64,000 nt of DNA from Paenibacillus sp. cl123 (GTDB taxonomy: Bacteria; Bacillota; Bacilli; Paenibacillales; NBRC-103111), in NCBI RefSeq assembly GCF_900101595.1, contig NZ_FMYY01000009.1, positions 124,001 through 188,000 on the forward strand. Direction: 5' to 3'. This document shows positions 11,154-21,727 of this stretch, in pieces. The notes under the pieces were generated by a model, which made no database searches, was not told where the DNA came from, and was given only the letters and a program-made list of their open reading frames with translations. Positions within the stretch are counted from its first letter, which is position 1, and each line of letters starts with the position of its first letter. Both the position numbers and the translations under genes were made by a program.

Positions 11154-13403
11154 TTGATGATACCCGCCGAGACCCGCACTCCCCATAAGCTTTATGCCAA
11201 AATATTTTTTTCACTCATCATGTGTATCATCATCACGATCGTTACGCTGTCATCCGCCCTCTATGCAGGCTTCGAGAGAATTGCCTTATCCAACATTTAT
11301 GCTTCGGAGAAAAGCAGCTTGTCCCAAACCAGCTACAGCGCCAAATCCATGATCGAGAATTCTACTAATTACGCTCTGCAAATTTATGCCGATCCCCAGT
11401 TCGACAAGCTGCTTTACTACGCCGAACCCAGCACCGCGGAAACCAATGCCGCCTTATACCGGATGAATACATACTTGTCGGTCAACTACTTCTTTCAATC
11501 CATTTACATTTACAGCAAAAACTCGAGGAAGATCTATGCTTCTTCCCTGACTCCCATGATTCCGGTTCAATCTATAGAGGATTTCACGGATGCCGGCGCG
11601 CTCAAGCTGATCGAGAACATCGGAAGCTACAAACGGCTGGCTCCCATTCCCAGAATCATACCGGTACAAGCGCCTTCTCAGAGCTCGAACAAGACCGCCA
11701 ACGTATATACGTTCGTGTTTAACGATCTGCAAGGGCGATCCAACGACTTGGACAATCTGATTATGCTGAATGTACCCGAACGGTGGATGAGGGAAGCGAT
11801 CCAGAGCCTGGATATGAACAAGAACGGTTCCACCTTCATTATCGACGGCACGGGAAGGCTTGTGACGAGTACCGATACGATGCCTTTTCTCGCCCAATTG
11901 GAGGATAAGCCTTATGTGAAGAAGGCTTTGTCCGCATCCGCAAGTGAAGCTTCCGGATACTTCATCGATGATGTGGAAAGCGTCAAATCGCTCGTCGTTT
12001 ACTCCAGGCACGAGTCTACCGACTGGATCTTCATGCGGGTGCTTCCTTACGACACGATCATGGGGAAGATCGAGGTTATGAAGAGAAACGTTCTTCTTGC
12101 CTGTTTCGTCATTTTGCTCCTCGGACTGAGCATATCGTTCTTTCTATCCAAGTCGGTCTATAGGCCCATGGAGAAAGTGATTTCGAGACTTAACGTATTG
12201 ATCAAAGAAAAACGTAACAATCATATGAAATTGAAGCAAAACTTTTTGCGTCAGCTTATCCCGAACAGCGGAAACAAAAAGCCGCTCGAGCTGGATAAGG
12301 AGCTCAAGGAATATGATATCTCCATGGATCCGGCAGGCGACTTTGTCGTCATTCTTTTCAGTATCGACCGCTTTGATTCGTTCGCCAACCGGTATTCTTA
12401 TGAAGACCGCTCGCTGCTCCGGTACGGCGTGATGAATATAGCGGCCGAATGGTTCGCTCAAGCCGGAAGCTGCGAATGCGTCGATATGGACGAGAAGACG
12501 ATTGCGGTCGTGCTGAACGGCAAAATTCCGGACCTTCAACCGTTAATCGATCTTGTCCAGCATGTGCAGAATTCAACCGCGCAGTATCTGGACCTGTCGT
12601 TGTCCGCAGCCGTCAGCAGGATCGGCGACAGCCTGTATGAACTATCCGGTCTATATACCGAAGCGATGCAGCAGATGGAGTACAAATTTGTTGCCGGCTG
12701 CAGCAGCGTTCTGTACGGACGTCCGGATCGTCCACAGGCGGCCGCCCCGTTTATTCATCCTATCGGTCTCGAGAACAACATGCTGGAAACGATCAAGCTC
12801 GGCAAAGCGACGGAGGCCAAAAAATGGTTTGGGGAAATTGTCCGTTCCGTCAACCCTCCCTCCTATATCGTGTACAACATGCTGTTTAATCAGCTGGCTT
12901 ACACCTTAAGCACGACGGCATTGCCCATGGATAAAAGCTCCGGGATGTCCGTCGACTACGATTTCGGTTCCTTTATTCAGCACATGCACAAGCTGGAAAC
13001 GCTGCAGGATGTTCAAGACCATTTCTGCGAATTGATCGATCATTTGTGTTTGATTTTCAAAGAAAAGAAAGTCACGAAGCACGACAGTCTGGTAGCTTCC
13101 ATCGATCAAATTATTCAACAAAGCTACTCCGACCGAGACCTGTCTTTGTTGAAAATGGCTGAATTGATCGACATGTCTCCCGCTTACCTGGGGCGCATAT
13201 TCAAAAAGCTGACTCTCAAATCCATCCCCGATTATTTGAATGAATACCGGATCGAACGGGCGAAGGAGCTTCTCGTCACCACGCACGATACAATCGAGGA
13301 AATATCGCAGAAGACCGGCTATAATAACAGCACGTACTTCTATAAAATGTTTAAAAAATATACCGGTATCACACCGGCCGAATACCGGCAGCACGGCAGC
13401 TAA
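11154..13403 (+). CDS. Membrane-anchored AraC family transcriptional regulator
   Basis: A protein of about 749 aa with an N-terminal membrane span (about 20-42), an extracellular Cache-like sensing part (about 43-295), and a second span (LLACFVILLLGLSISFFLS, about 305-325). A cytoplasmic linker follows, then a C-terminal AraC/XylS double helix-turn-helix (about 645-749, with AELIDMSPAYLGRIFKK and ISQKTGYNNSTYFYKMFKKY). It is a one-component sensor that reads an external signal and binds DNA. Two starts fit: TTG at 11154 or ATG at 11157, both behind gaaggag at 11137-11143. It is divergent from the importer-lyase operon at 10919, its likely target. Confidence 0.88.
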   Translation: MMIPAETRTPHKLYAKIFFSLIMCIIITIVTLSSALYAGFERIALSNIYASEKSSLSQTSYSAKSMIENSTNYALQIYADPQFDKLLYYAEPSTAETNAALYRMNTYLSVNYFFQSIYIYSKNSRKIYASSLTPMIPVQSIEDFTDAGALKLIENIGSYKRLAPIPRIIPVQAPSQSSNKTANVYTFVFNDLQGRSNDLDNLIMLNVPERWMREAIQSLDMNKNGSTFIIDGTGRLVTSTDTMPFLAQLEDKPYVKKALSASASEASGYFIDDVESVKSLVVYSRHESTDWIFMRVLPYDTIMGKIEVMKRNVLLACFVILLLGLSISFFLSKSVYRPMEKVISRLNVLIKEKRNNHMKLKQNFLRQLIPNSGNKKPLELDKELKEYDISMDPAGDFVVILFSIDRFDSFANRYSYEDRSLLRYGVMNIAAEWFAQAGSCECVDMDEKTIAVVLNGKIPDLQPLIDLVQHVQNSTAQYLDLSLSAAVSRIGDSLYELSGLYTEAMQQMEYKFVAGCSSVLYGRPDRPQAAAPFIHPIGLENNMLETIKLGKATEAKKWFGEIVRSVNPPSYIVYNMLFNQLAYTLSTTALPMDKSSGMSVDYDFGSFIQHMHKLETLQDVQDHFCELIDHLCLIFKEKKVTKHDSLVASIDQIIQQSYSDRDLSLLKMAELIDMSPAYLGRIFKKLTLKSIPDYLNEYRIERAKELLVTTHDTIEEISQKTGYNNSTYFYKMFKKYTGITPAEYRQHGS

Positions 13404-13409
13404 AAGGAA

Positions 13410-13444
13410 AAAGAGCTAAGCACGTGAACCGTGCTTAGCTCTTT
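13410..13444 (+). terminator. Rho-independent terminator, probably bidirectional
   Basis: Perfect 15-base arms (13410-13424 and 13430-13444) around a 5-base loop lie between convergent genes. The right arm ends in CTCTTTTG for the plus strand, and the A-rich left flank gives a T tract on the minus strand. Confidence 0.85.
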
Positions 13445-13468
13445 TGTGTAAGAGGGTCAGGCGTGATT

Positions 13469-16400
13469 TTATTTTTTCACAAAAAACTTCATCTCCGAGA
13501 TCGATACCCATTCGGGGTACGTGACAGCGTCCGTGGAACCGAAGACCCCTACCCTAAAGTACCTGCCGTTCACTGACGGGAAGTTGAAAGGAATAAAATC
13601 GCTGGAGTCTCCCACGGTGTCTCCGCCGTACACATGGGTCCAATGCTCGCCGTCATCCGAAATGGACAGCATCAACCGGATTGATCTCGTATGGCCGTTA
13701 AAGATCGCCAGGTCAAGCCTCTCCAGCTGAGTCGTTCCCCCGAAATCAAAGATAATATGACCCCCGATATCGCCTGCCCAGCGTGAGTCGTTGGACTGGA
13801 TATTGTCGAACATCTTCGGAACCAAATCCGCGTTAACGCTTGCCGTATAGCTCTGATACTGCAATTCTTTTAAGTCCGACATCGGGATCGGAGTCACCGG
13901 GACAAGCGCTTTTCTCTCCCATTGGAGCTTCTCTACCTTCGGCAAGGTTGAAATCTCAGCGACCAGATTTTCACCATCCCAGGTGACATCATAATCCAGG
14001 CTCGATTTAATAAAGGTAAGCGGAATAAGCATGTGATGATTAACGCCTGTGGCCGGTGCATCCATCGTCACAATTTGACCGTTGACCTTAGCGGTACTGC
14101 TGCCCGCTGCAAGCTCAATCGTCGTATGACTATTGGATGCTGCTGCCGTATGGGTCGCATCATTCCAATTCACCTGTAAACCAAGCGCTTCAAAGGCGTC
14201 TTTCATCGGTATCATTACATTGCCGCTGATGAGTTCAGATGCTTCGCCGTATGGCTGTCCCTTAGCGTCAATCCTGAGGCGGATCTTTCTCTCCACCTGC
14301 TCGGACGGCACCTTCCCGGCGAGCGGAAGCACACTCGAATCTGCTTTTTGCAAGGTATAAGTGCCCGGTGTCCCCTCAAAGTAGATCGTATTTCCTTCTT
14401 TGACCGCCTGATATTTCACAGCTGCGGTCTCGCCTTCTTTCACAGCCGTCCAATTCCCTTCCTCCAGATCGGCAACCAGAATTTTATAGGTCTGGTTCGC
14501 TTCTCCCGTAAAAGTGACCGTTGCTTCCTGATCGATCAGATCAAAGCCTTTTGCAAAAAACACAACGCGATCCTGAATCCTGGCGCCGGCATAATCGTCT
14601 GTCTCGGAGTATGTGACATTCAGCGGAGCAGGACCGTACACAGCATCCATAACCTGCATCACGTTCAAGAACTGCGTCCGGTTGGCAGGAGCTTTATTGG
14701 AAAGCTCAATCCGCCATTTACCTGCTTCCAGGGCGGCAATATTGGTTGGCTTGGTGGCCTGAATCGCCTTGTTTACGCCATTCACCTCAAATTCACGGCC
14801 CGGGCCGCCGATCGGAACGACCGACAGATCATTGCTCTTCGGCAGAAGTGTGTCGGTAACCAGCTTGCCGTTATAATCCTGCTCCGTCACCACACTCGTG
14901 TATCGGCTGCCTTCTATTTCAGGCTCGTTAATCGTATGGAGCAGCCACTTTTTCTCGGCGTTGGCGTTCGGCGTGTTGATATTGTCGTACACGATCATCG
15001 CGGCCGGGTGCTGTTCATCCTTGAAGTTCAAGAAAGCCATGCTTCTCGTATAATGGTCGGTTTTCGTCTTGCCGTACGCCTGACTGAGCTCGCCCTTGAT
15101 GTAAGAATAGTCGGGATACATCGCGTCATCACCGATGGCATGGGAAATGACCTTTCCCCGTTGATAAGCGGGTTCCGATATCCACTGCTCGACCGATCTG
15201 GGGTACCGGTCAAAATAAAGATTGTTGGAGTCTTCGATCTGCACGACATTATGCGCGATGGTCTGCTTATGGTACCCCAAGTCATGCACGCTGTTATACT
15301 CCATGGCTTTGCCGGTCGCCGGGTCTACGCCCGAATACATCCCGGAGTCGATCGCCAGATTGCCTTTGTAATACAGAGAGAATGCACCGGGGTCGACATG
15401 CTGGTGATTGGTCTGGGTTCTCTCTCCGATATTCATGATAGCGACGACCCTATTGGAGTCCCGTCCTTCCTCCCAGCCCGTTCTTGCCACGATGGAGCCG
15501 TACGGCGAAGGGAAGTATCTGGACAGCGGCGTGTCGTATACGGATTGCGACGGCGCGTCCGGATTAAAGAACAGCATGAAGTACAGAGCGTCCTGATACG
15601 TATTATGCTTTAAAAACTCGTATTGCGCTCTCGGATTATTGTAGATGCTGCCCGCGATCATATTCGTAATATTGCCGTAGACATACCGGTTCCAAGGCGA
15701 TTGAAATTCGGTGTTGAAATCATCGCCCTCCGTCATGATATGACCGTCCGGTCTGCGGGTATAGATCTGCCGGTCGAGCGCCAATCCGACTTTCTCCGTG
15801 AGCGGCTCCACGCCGATGGCCTTCCACAGCTGATTGCCCATCATGATGTACTTCAGTCTATTGTCTCCGTAGGCGGTCCCTTCGAGCGGCATCTCCGCAT
15901 CCAGCAGTACATTGAATCCCGGCATGGTCACATTCAAGAGGTAGTCTGCGATGTCATGGTAATACTCGGGATTCGTATCATAAAGCGCAATACCCATGGC
16001 CAGCTTAAACTGATGATGCACATCGCCGTTGGCGTGGCCGGCGATAATCACCTTCTGCCTCTCATCGAGCGGATAGTTATACTCCAGCCCCGTGCTCACC
16101 CAAGTCCCCAGCGCCTGACGGATGGCCGATCTCTGCGTGTCGGTCATCAGATCATAGCACCAGTCATACACGATCGATTCAAAAAACATCAAGCTTCCTA
16201 TTTCCCGGCCTACATTAAAGACAGTGGTCGAATTCGTGCGATCCGGGTTCCACTGGACCGTGTTCGCCATATTCACGGCAATATTGACCGCTTTCTGACC
16301 TGCTTCCAAATCACCGTGAATCAGATATCGGATCGCCCCGGCTTTCATGACATCCACCGCTCTGGGGTCAATATTGGTGTATGCGGTTGCAGCTCTTGGC

Positions 16401-17383
16401 CCGAAGCTGCCGGTCACGTTCCGTTGTACCTTCGTGTTGATGCTCGCCCACTCTTCTGCAAAAGCTTCATGCTTCAGCCTCTCTCTCAGAGCCGGAAGCA
16501 TCTCCTTGTTGACCAGTACACGCGGACGCTCTGCGGGCGGCAGCGGAATCGGGTCGTATTGGTTCGATTGTTTGGGCGCTACGACGACAGGCTCTGTTTG
16601 CAGCTGGAAGGAAACGGTCGGGTTGGCCGCAATGTCGCTAACCTTCTCCATTATCTTTCCTTCGTAAGTCAATGCGAACGTATAAGAGCCGGGCAGCAGC
16701 TGCTTGCCTACTTCACCAGCGGCAATAGAGCCGAATGTTTTCCAGCCGCCCGCATAATAGGATACCTCTCCGCCGCTTAGCGGATACCCCAGATTGTTTG
16801 TTGCCTGCACTTTGGCATAGACCGCCTGAAATACAACGACCGGATCGGTACTCGTATCCTGAAGCTTATCCATGCCGGTTCCTTCGTAGTCCGCATGGAA
16901 GGTATACGAACCCGGAAGCAGCTCTTTGCTGACTTCGCCGTTAGTTATATCCCCGAAGGTTCTCCAGCCTGTGGCATAGTAGGACGCCGTTCCGCCGCTC
17001 AGCGGGTTGCCCCCGCTATCCTTTAGCTGCAGCTTGACATTCACCGTCTGGAAGACGACAACCGGATTCGTACCGGTATGCTGCACCTTATCCAGCCTCG
17101 TTCCTTCATATGTAACGTGGAACGTATACGATTTCTCCGGCAGAGGCTTGCTGGCTACCCCCGATGCATCGGTCGTTCCGAACGTTTGCCATCCGGCATC
17201 GTAATAATCGACGTTTGCTCCCGCTAGCGGATTTCCCTGGCTGTCCTTTACTTGAACCTGCACGGTAGACTCCGCCGCTTCCACCTCCTGGGGAGCGATT
17301 CCGACTAGGAGCCCTCCAACCATAACCAAACCTAATATAATAGAGATCCATTTTCCGTTTACCCTGGTTAACAAACCGGTCAT
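13469..17383 (-). CDS. Secreted heparinase II (PL21)-like lyase with N-terminal repeats, stalk and F5/8C domains (1304 aa)
   Basis: Probable extracellular glycosaminoglycan-type lyase. The order is: signal peptide (to about 37, VEAAES); three repeats of about 80 residues (about 40-275) each with a GNPL...YY..GW.TFG and LLPGSYTF pattern; an alpha/alpha-toroid part starting [18 protein letters not shown]; a beta region; a copper-amine-oxidase-like stalk domain (about 1030-1150, [18 protein letters not shown]); and a C-terminal F5/8 type C-like domain. The metal site of PL21 enzymes is conserved in spacing: His662 (NHQHVD), Asp679 (AIDSG) and His711 (IAHN). I chose ATG at 17383 because the gaaagg ribosome site abuts the upstream GTG at 17392. 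It is the last gene of the run that begins at 26677 and is followed by a strong terminator. Exact substrate unproven. Confidence 0.87.
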   Translation of the reverse strand: MTGLLTRVNGKWISIILGLVMVGGLLVGIAPQEVEAAESTVQVQVKDSQGNPLAGANVDYYDAGWQTFGTTDASGVASKPLPEKSYTFHVTYEGTRLDKVQHTGTNPVVVFQTVNVKLQLKDSGGNPLSGGTASYYATGWRTFGDITNGEVSKELLPGSYTFHADYEGTGMDKLQDTSTDPVVVFQAVYAKVQATNNLGYPLSGGEVSYYAGGWKTFGSIAAGEVGKQLLPGSYTFALTYEGKIMEKVSDIAANPTVSFQLQTEPVVVAPKQSNQYDPIPLPPAERPRVLVNKEMLPALRERLKHEAFAEEWASINTKVQRNVTGSFGPRAATAYTNIDPRAVDVMKAGAIRYLIHGDLEAGQKAVNIAVNMANTVQWNPDRTNSTTVFNVGREIGSLMFFESIVYDWCYDLMTDTQRSAIRQALGTWVSTGLEYNYPLDERQKVIIAGHANGDVHHQFKLAMGIALYDTNPEYYHDIADYLLNVTMPGFNVLLDAEMPLEGTAYGDNRLKYIMMGNQLWKAIGVEPLTEKVGLALDRQIYTRRPDGHIMTEGDDFNTEFQSPWNRYVYGNITNMIAGSIYNNPRAQYEFLKHNTYQDALYFMLFFNPDAPSQSVYDTPLSRYFPSPYGSIVARTGWEEGRDSNRVVAIMNIGERTQTNHQHVDPGAFSLYYKGNLAIDSGMYSGVDPATGKAMEYNSVHDLGYHKQTIAHNVVQIEDSNNLYFDRYPRSVEQWISEPAYQRGKVISHAIGDDAMYPDYSYIKGELSQAYGKTKTDHYTRSMAFLNFKDEQHPAAMIVYDNINTPNANAEKKWLLHTINEPEIEGSRYTSVVTEQDYNGKLVTDTLLPKSNDLSVVPIGGPGREFEVNGVNKAIQATKPTNIAALEAGKWRIELSNKAPANRTQFLNVMQVMDAVYGPAPLNVTYSETDDYAGARIQDRVVFFAKGFDLIDQEATVTFTGEANQTYKILVADLEEGNWTAVKEGETAAVKYQAVKEGNTIYFEGTPGTYTLQKADSSVLPLAGKVPSEQVERKIRLRIDAKGQPYGEASELISGNVMIPMKDAFEALGLQVNWNDATHTAAASNSHTTIELAAGSSTAKVNGQIVTMDAPATGVNHHMLIPLTFIKSSLDYDVTWDGENLVAEISTLPKVEKLQWERKALVPVTPIPMSDLKELQYQSYTASVNADLVPKMFDNIQSNDSRWAGDIGGHIIFDFGGTTQLERLDLAIFNGHTRSIRLMLSISDDGEHWTHVYGGDTVGDSSDFIPFNFPSVNGRYFRVGVFGSTDAVTYPEWVSISEMKFFVKK

Positions 17384-17520
17384 CAGCTTCACCCTTTCTT
17401 TTTGAGGCAGGACTCTCTCTCCTATCCGATTAGCTCACTCCTGCGATTCAAGACGGGAGTGCTCCATGTTTCTATTCCCATCACCTCCCTTCAGGCGGCC
17501 CGTGAATATTAGCCCGTTTG

Positions 17521-18690
17521 TTATAGCGCCGGGCTCATCCGAATAACGGACAACGCCAATAACGCCGCCCCAATCTCCAAAGCATCCAAATCAAACTGCA
17601 TTTGGGGATGATGCAGTCCTGGAAGCAAGCCGCAGCCGAGTCCGATCATGGTGGCGTGAAGCTCAGGCTTGTGCAGCCGGTAAAAATGAAAATCCTCCCC
17701 GCCAGGCGTCACAGGGGCCCGGGCCCATGCGTCCTCCCCCAGGAGCTCTGTTATCACCTCTTGGGCCACAGCCTCCAGATAAGGATCGGGACGGGCGGCA
17801 ACCATGCGGGATTTTAACTGAAGCTCCACCGGGCTGCCGTTCTCCTTGCCGGCCAGATGAATGGCGGCTTCTAATTCGGGAAGCAGAGCATCCATAGTTT
17901 CATTCGTCTGCGCGCGAATATCGATGGTGAAGATTCCGAAGTCAGGTATAATATTGCTGCTTTCGTTCGGAACATGAAGCCTCGTCACCTTGCAGGAAGC
18001 CGGTACGTCCGAGTAGTCCTTGGAGACGGCGCACACGGCCTTGATGATGTCGGCCATCACCTCAATGACATTTAGCCCGTCATCGGGCCGGGCCGCATGC
18101 GCTTGAACACCCGACACCTTCCCTTCCAGGACAGCGCACGCCCCGTGATAGATGGCGCTGGACACTTGCCCGTATGCAAGCTCCTTGGCCGGCCGCACAT
18201 GGATGCCCAGCAAGTAACCTACATCATCCAGACAACCTGCTTCGAGCAGCCTCAGCGCACCTTCCCCTACTTCCTCCGCAGGCTGGAACAACACTCTTAG
18301 TTCTCCAGCGGGCTGGAACCCAACCGCCTGCAGCGCCTTAAGCGCATACAAGACCATAGTCATATGCGCATCATGCCCGCACGAGTGATTCGCTCTGCTT
18401 ATCCCGTCTACTTGCTGCCATAAAGCATCGATGTCCGTACGAAGCGCGATAACGGAGCCTTGCTCCCTATCATCCGGCGCTGAGCCGGCGCCGCCCTTCC
18501 AACGGGCGACAAGCCCGGTATGGGCAGCAAATCTCTCGTACGGGATGCCCAGCTCATCCAATACCTCACTTACATAGTGAGTCGTCCGGTACTCCTGCCA
18601 GCTCGCCTCCGCTAATGCATGCAATTCCGCATAGGTTGTCTTCAGCTCTTGCCGGTGTGCGTGGAGCCACGCCATGATCGCTTCCTTCAT
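17521..18690 (-). CDS. M20 family metallo-amidohydrolase (N-acyl amino acid deacylase type)
   Basis: A 389-aa peptidase M20/aminoacylase-type enzyme. The metal-binding motif SCGHDAHM (about 98-105), a catalytic-region Glu pair in PAEEVGEGA (about 137-145), and the dimerisation-domain sequence QAHAARPDDGLNVIEV are visible. It removes an acyl group (acetyl, succinyl or similar) from an amino acid. Its ATG overlaps the TGA of the GNAT gene (ATGA), so the two are translationally coupled. With the racemase-like gene at 20530-21642 and the GNAT protein it matches the set described for irreversible D- to L-amino acid conversion through N-succinyl intermediates, where it would release the L-amino acid. 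An ordinary IAA-amino-acid hydrolase or aminoacylase role is the alternative. Confidence 0.85.
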   Translation of the reverse strand: MKEAIMAWLHAHRQELKTTYAELHALAEASWQEYRTTHYVSEVLDELGIPYERFAAHTGLVARWKGGAGSAPDDREQGSVIALRTDIDALWQQVDGISRANHSCGHDAHMTMVLYALKALQAVGFQPAGELRVLFQPAEEVGEGALRLLEAGCLDDVGYLLGIHVRPAKELAYGQVSSAIYHGACAVLEGKVSGVQAHAARPDDGLNVIEVMADIIKAVCAVSKDYSDVPASCKVTRLHVPNESSNIIPDFGIFTIDIRAQTNETMDALLPELEAAIHLAGKENGSPVELQLKSRMVAARPDPYLEAVAQEVITELLGEDAWARAPVTPGGEDFHFYRLHKPELHATMIGLGCGLLPGLHHPQMQFDLDALEIGAALLALSVIRMSPAL

Positions 18691-19514
18691 ACTTTCCTTT
18701 CAAGCACGTAGTCTTGAACCTCCGGTTCCGACTGATGGCAGGACACAACCTGGTAGCCATCGGCGAAAACGGCCGCGGCCCGCTCACGCACTTGCCTCTG
18801 CCAGTCCCTATACACATCAGGCTGCGCCTGCTTCAGCTTGGAAGCTGCCCGCGGGATTGGCAGCCGCAGTCCATGCGACTTGCCTATCAGACCCCCATAG
18901 GTCCCATTTTTAACGCCTGGCAGCCCATCATCTGAATATGCAACCGTTAGCAGCCGCGGGTAGTCCGACGCGTTATCCATTGGCCGCCGCTCTCCGCTTA
19001 CTGCGCACGCTACACGGTCCGAGGACAACACCCACTCCACAAGAAAGCGGTCCGTAGGGAAGCCGGCGGCATCAAGCCCATAAAATTCAGGGATATAGGT
19101 GGACACCACGCCACCCAGCTTGCAAATATTCAGGTAAGCGTTCCTGGATTCGAAAGGGTCGAAGGTCCACACGATTTTGCCGTACCCGGCCTGCATCGCC
19201 CATAACCGCTGCTCCAGCTTCAAGCGCATCCCTATTCCCCGATCCCGGTAGGCGGGATGGATGGCCATCATGTGTGAGCCGACGTAAGCCTCTTTGCCGT
19301 CATAACCCGGAAAGCCGTAACAAAACCCAACGAGCGCCCCTTCGCAAAATGCCCCGATGACCGATCCGCCGTGAAGGATCGCCGCCCTCATATGCTGCAT
19401 GGACGAGACCGCATCCGGCCCCCAAACCAGCTTCTGAAGCTCGACAGCCTCGCGAAGCTCACTGACCTTCGTAGTTAACCGGTATTGAATACTATCGCCA
19501 TGATCATATGCCAT
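18687..19514 (-). CDS. GNAT superfamily acyltransferase (COG3375-like)
   Basis: A 275-aa protein of the GNAT type related to COG3375. The acyl-CoA binding motif region reads HPAYRDRGIGMRLKLEQRLWA (about 92-112) with the R-x-x-G-I/L-G element. The preceding strand GSHMMAIHP and the following KIVWTFDPFESRNAYLN pattern are typical of this subgroup, which is found next to racemase-like enolase-superfamily genes. By the known pathway it would transfer a succinyl group from succinyl-CoA to a D-amino acid. The start is ATG behind gagggg. The gene lies 32 bp after the nitrilase-type gene and overlaps the M20 gene by 4 bp. Confidence 0.8.
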   Translation of the reverse strand: MAYDHGDSIQYRLTTKVSELREAVELQKLVWGPDAVSSMQHMRAAILHGGSVIGAFCEGALVGFCYGFPGYDGKEAYVGSHMMAIHPAYRDRGIGMRLKLEQRLWAMQAGYGKIVWTFDPFESRNAYLNICKLGGVVSTYIPEFYGLDAAGFPTDRFLVEWVLSSDRVACAVSGERRPMDNASDYPRLLTVAYSDDGLPGVKNGTYGGLIGKSHGLRLPIPRAASKLKQAQPDVYRDWQRQVRERAAAVFADGYQVVSCHQSEPEVQDYVLERKV

Positions 19515-19546
19515 ACATATCCCCTCTTCTCCAAGCTGAGCCGGCC

Positions 19547-20500
19547 TTAAGGCTCCACATGACCGGGCTTGCAGCGATCTGCCCTCGAGCGCACCCAGTA
19601 GTCATCCAGTAATTCCAGGTCGAATTCCCGTATAATTTCCTGGATCGTAAAGTCCTCGCTTTCGCTCGAAATAACGAACGCGTTCAGCCTTCCCGGATCG
19701 CTGATCTTAACCTTAGAGCCGTACTTTTGCTTCACCGCATCAAGCTTCGGCTTGTTGTAATCGTAATGAACAACCGCGCAATCCATATTCACGGTCCTTG
19801 TCACGAAAGGATAGAAGTGTGTGCTCTCCCCGAGGATTTCGCCTACGGGACTTACAATCGAACAAGGATCAGGCAGCCATATAGCGCCCGCAAAATGAGA
19901 TCTGCAGGTATAAGCCCAATACGATTGCATCAGCCCCCCGTGGTAAGCGGACGAAAACACGATCAGATCCGGCTTTTGCGGCACATACTGCTCCATCAGC
20001 TCATTAAAATTGATATCAAAGCAGATGATGCAAGCAACGCGGCCAAAGTCAGTCTCAATGACGTTGGCTTCCCTCCCGTATAAGGTCGTGGACGTTGATT
20101 TCTGTCTGATCGTAATATGATTTTTGTTATACACCCCGCAAATCTCTCCGGAGCGATCGATAAACAGTGTCGCATTGCGGAAAGTGCCGTCCGGCATCTC
20201 CATCATGGCCGAATACGCGATATAACACCGGTGGACTTTCGAGACTTCGGCAAAGAAGTCGAGGACCCGATTCCCCCGATAGCGGTAAAACTCGTACAGC
20301 CATTCCTGATCCATGCCTTCCACATAAGGCTCGTCGCAGCACTCTGGCAGTACGATCAGATCCGGCTGATCCGGCAGCACATGCTGCAGCTGCCTTTCCC
20401 ATTTGGCTATCATCTGGCCGACGATACCTTCCAGACCGTTCCCGGCATCCACCGTTTTATTCGGAGGCGCCAGGCAGCTGATTTTTACATACTTGGACAT
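19547..20500 (-). CDS. Carbon-nitrogen hydrolase (nitrilase superfamily amidase)
   Basis: A 317-aa member of the nitrilase superfamily with the Glu-Lys-Cys triad visible: Glu53 (VLPECCDEPY), Lys126 (YNKNHIT) and Cys160 (ACIICFDINF). These enzymes cleave linear amides or N-carbamoyl groups; the ligand here is unknown. ATG at 20500 is preferred over 20506 because the aggagg ribosome site directly abuts the upstream ATG and stands 6 bases from this one. It is second in the four-gene set, 29 bp after the racemase-like gene. It is not part of the described three-enzyme D- to L-amino acid route and may supply the amino acid by cleaving an amide. Confidence 0.85.
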   Translation of the reverse strand: MSKYVKISCLAPPNKTVDAGNGLEGIVGQMIAKWERQLQHVLPDQPDLIVLPECCDEPYVEGMDQEWLYEFYRYRGNRVLDFFAEVSKVHRCYIAYSAMMEMPDGTFRNATLFIDRSGEICGVYNKNHITIRQKSTSTTLYGREANVIETDFGRVACIICFDINFNELMEQYVPQKPDLIVFSSAYHGGLMQSYWAYTCRSHFAGAIWLPDPCSIVSPVGEILGESTHFYPFVTRTVNMDCAVVHYDYNKPKLDAVKQKYGSKVKISDPGRLNAFVISSESEDFTIQEIIREFDLELLDDYWVRSRADRCKPGHVEP

Positions 20501-20529
20501 AACCATCCTCCTGTTCCTAGTTGTAGAGC

Positions 20530-21642
20530 TTAATTGCTCCGAGATAGCTTCCTGACTGTCAAACGTTCAAGCGATGGCTCGCATACTTCATGACCGATCC
20601 CATCATGCGTCGGAATGGCGATAATCCCCGGCCGAACCATCTCTATGCCCGGCAAAACGATGTCCTGCTCCCAGAACCGCTTCGATGCCGATACATCCCC
20701 GGGGATAACAAAGTTGGATAACGATGACAGGGCCATATTATGAAGACGGCCGATACCAAGCTCCAGCATCCCGCCGCACCAGACCGGCACTCCATGCAGC
20801 TGGCAAAGATCGTGAATCTTCTTCGCGTTAGCTAACCCGCCGACACGGCCTAACTTAATATTCATGATCCGGCAGCTGCCGAGCTCGATCGCATGCCGGG
20901 CATCGGCTAAGGTATGAATGCTTTCATCCAGACACACAGCCGTTCGCAGCTCACGCTGCAGCTCGGCGTGTTCGATAATATCGTCATGAGCAAGCGGCTG
21001 CTCGATCATCATGAGGTTGTAATGGTCCAATTCCTTTAGAACAGGCAAATCCTGAAGCGTATAAGCGGAATTCGCATCCACCATCAGCGGCAGCCCGTCG
21101 CCGAATCGCTTGCGGATCGCTTCGACCAATCGGACATCGAAGCCCGGTTTAATTTTCACCTTCATCCGCTTGTAGCCTTGCTCCACAAACCGTTCTACGT
21201 TCTGAACAACCAGGTCGATCGTCCGTTCGATGCCGATACTCACACCAACCTCAATTTCCTGTTTCTCCCCGCCCAAAGCTTGTGATAACGAAATGCCATT
21301 TAGCTTCGCATACAAATCCCAAACCGCCGTCTCTATCGAAGCGATGGCCATATGATTGCGGCGAATCGGAGCGAATAAATCGGACACCTCCTCTGGACTT
21401 GTCACGTCCTTGCCCAATAAACCGGGGATCAGAAAGTTCTCCAGCATATACCAGATCGTTCCCGTTGTTTCTTCATTATAGAAAGGATGCGGGAAAGCTA
21501 CGCTCTCCCCGTATCCGGTCATTCCGTCGCTATGTACACTGACGATCACACAATCCTTCTTATCCATCCGGCCGAAGCTCGTCTCGAATGGGGCTTTTAA
21601 CGGAACCTGAACCTGCCTTATTTCAATTTTCTCTATTTTCAT
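20530..21642 (-). CDS. Enolase-superfamily N-acylamino acid racemase / o-succinylbenzoate synthase-like protein
   Basis: A 370-aa muconate-lactonising subgroup enzyme. The catalytic lysine pair is in MKVKIKPG (about 160-167), metal ligands in MVDANSAY, MMIEQPL and LDESIHT, and the second catalytic lysine in MNIKLGRVGG. These are the residues of the NSAR/OSBS family. There is no men gene around it. Its neighbours are instead a GNAT acyltransferase and an M20 amidohydrolase, the context established for N-succinylamino acid racemases in other Firmicutes, so racemase is the favoured role. The start is ATG behind aaggag. It begins 85 bp after the 1649-aa lyase gene, with a GC-rich hairpin between, so partial read-through is likely. 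Confidence 0.82.
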   Translation of the reverse strand: MKIEKIEIRQVQVPLKAPFETSFGRMDKKDCVIVSVHSDGMTGYGESVAFPHPFYNEETTGTIWYMLENFLIPGLLGKDVTSPEEVSDLFAPIRRNHMAIASIETAVWDLYAKLNGISLSQALGGEKQEIEVGVSIGIERTIDLVVQNVERFVEQGYKRMKVKIKPGFDVRLVEAIRKRFGDGLPLMVDANSAYTLQDLPVLKELDHYNLMMIEQPLAHDDIIEHAELQRELRTAVCLDESIHTLADARHAIELGSCRIMNIKLGRVGGLANAKKIHDLCQLHGVPVWCGGMLELGIGRLHNMALSSLSNFVIPGDVSASKRFWEQDIVLPGIEMVRPGIIAIPTHDGIGHEVCEPSLERLTVRKLSRSN

Positions 21643-21666
21643 CTTCTATCCGCTCCTTAACATGAA

Positions 21667-21698
21667 GGGGGAGAATGGGCTCAACCGCCAGCTCCCCC
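21667..21698 (-). other. GC-rich hairpin between lyase and racemase-like gene
   Basis: Seven-base arms (GGGGGAG and CTCCCCC) are separated by 18 bases. There is no T run on the minus strand, so it is more likely an attenuating or mRNA-protecting hairpin than a terminator. Confidence 0.4.
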
Positions 21699-21727
21699 GC
21701 AAAGTTGTTAGATCAATTCGTATCCGC

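Noticed and set aside
15623-16780. Plus-strand 385-codon open frame opposite the 1304-aa lyase
   Set aside because: It is antisense to a conserved lyase domain, without ribosome site or recognisable protein features.
20530-21642. menC (menaquinone o-succinylbenzoate synthase) as a firm name
   Set aside because: Catalytic residues are shared with N-acylamino acid racemases and the neighbours are the racemase-pathway type, with no men genes, so a gene symbol was withheld.
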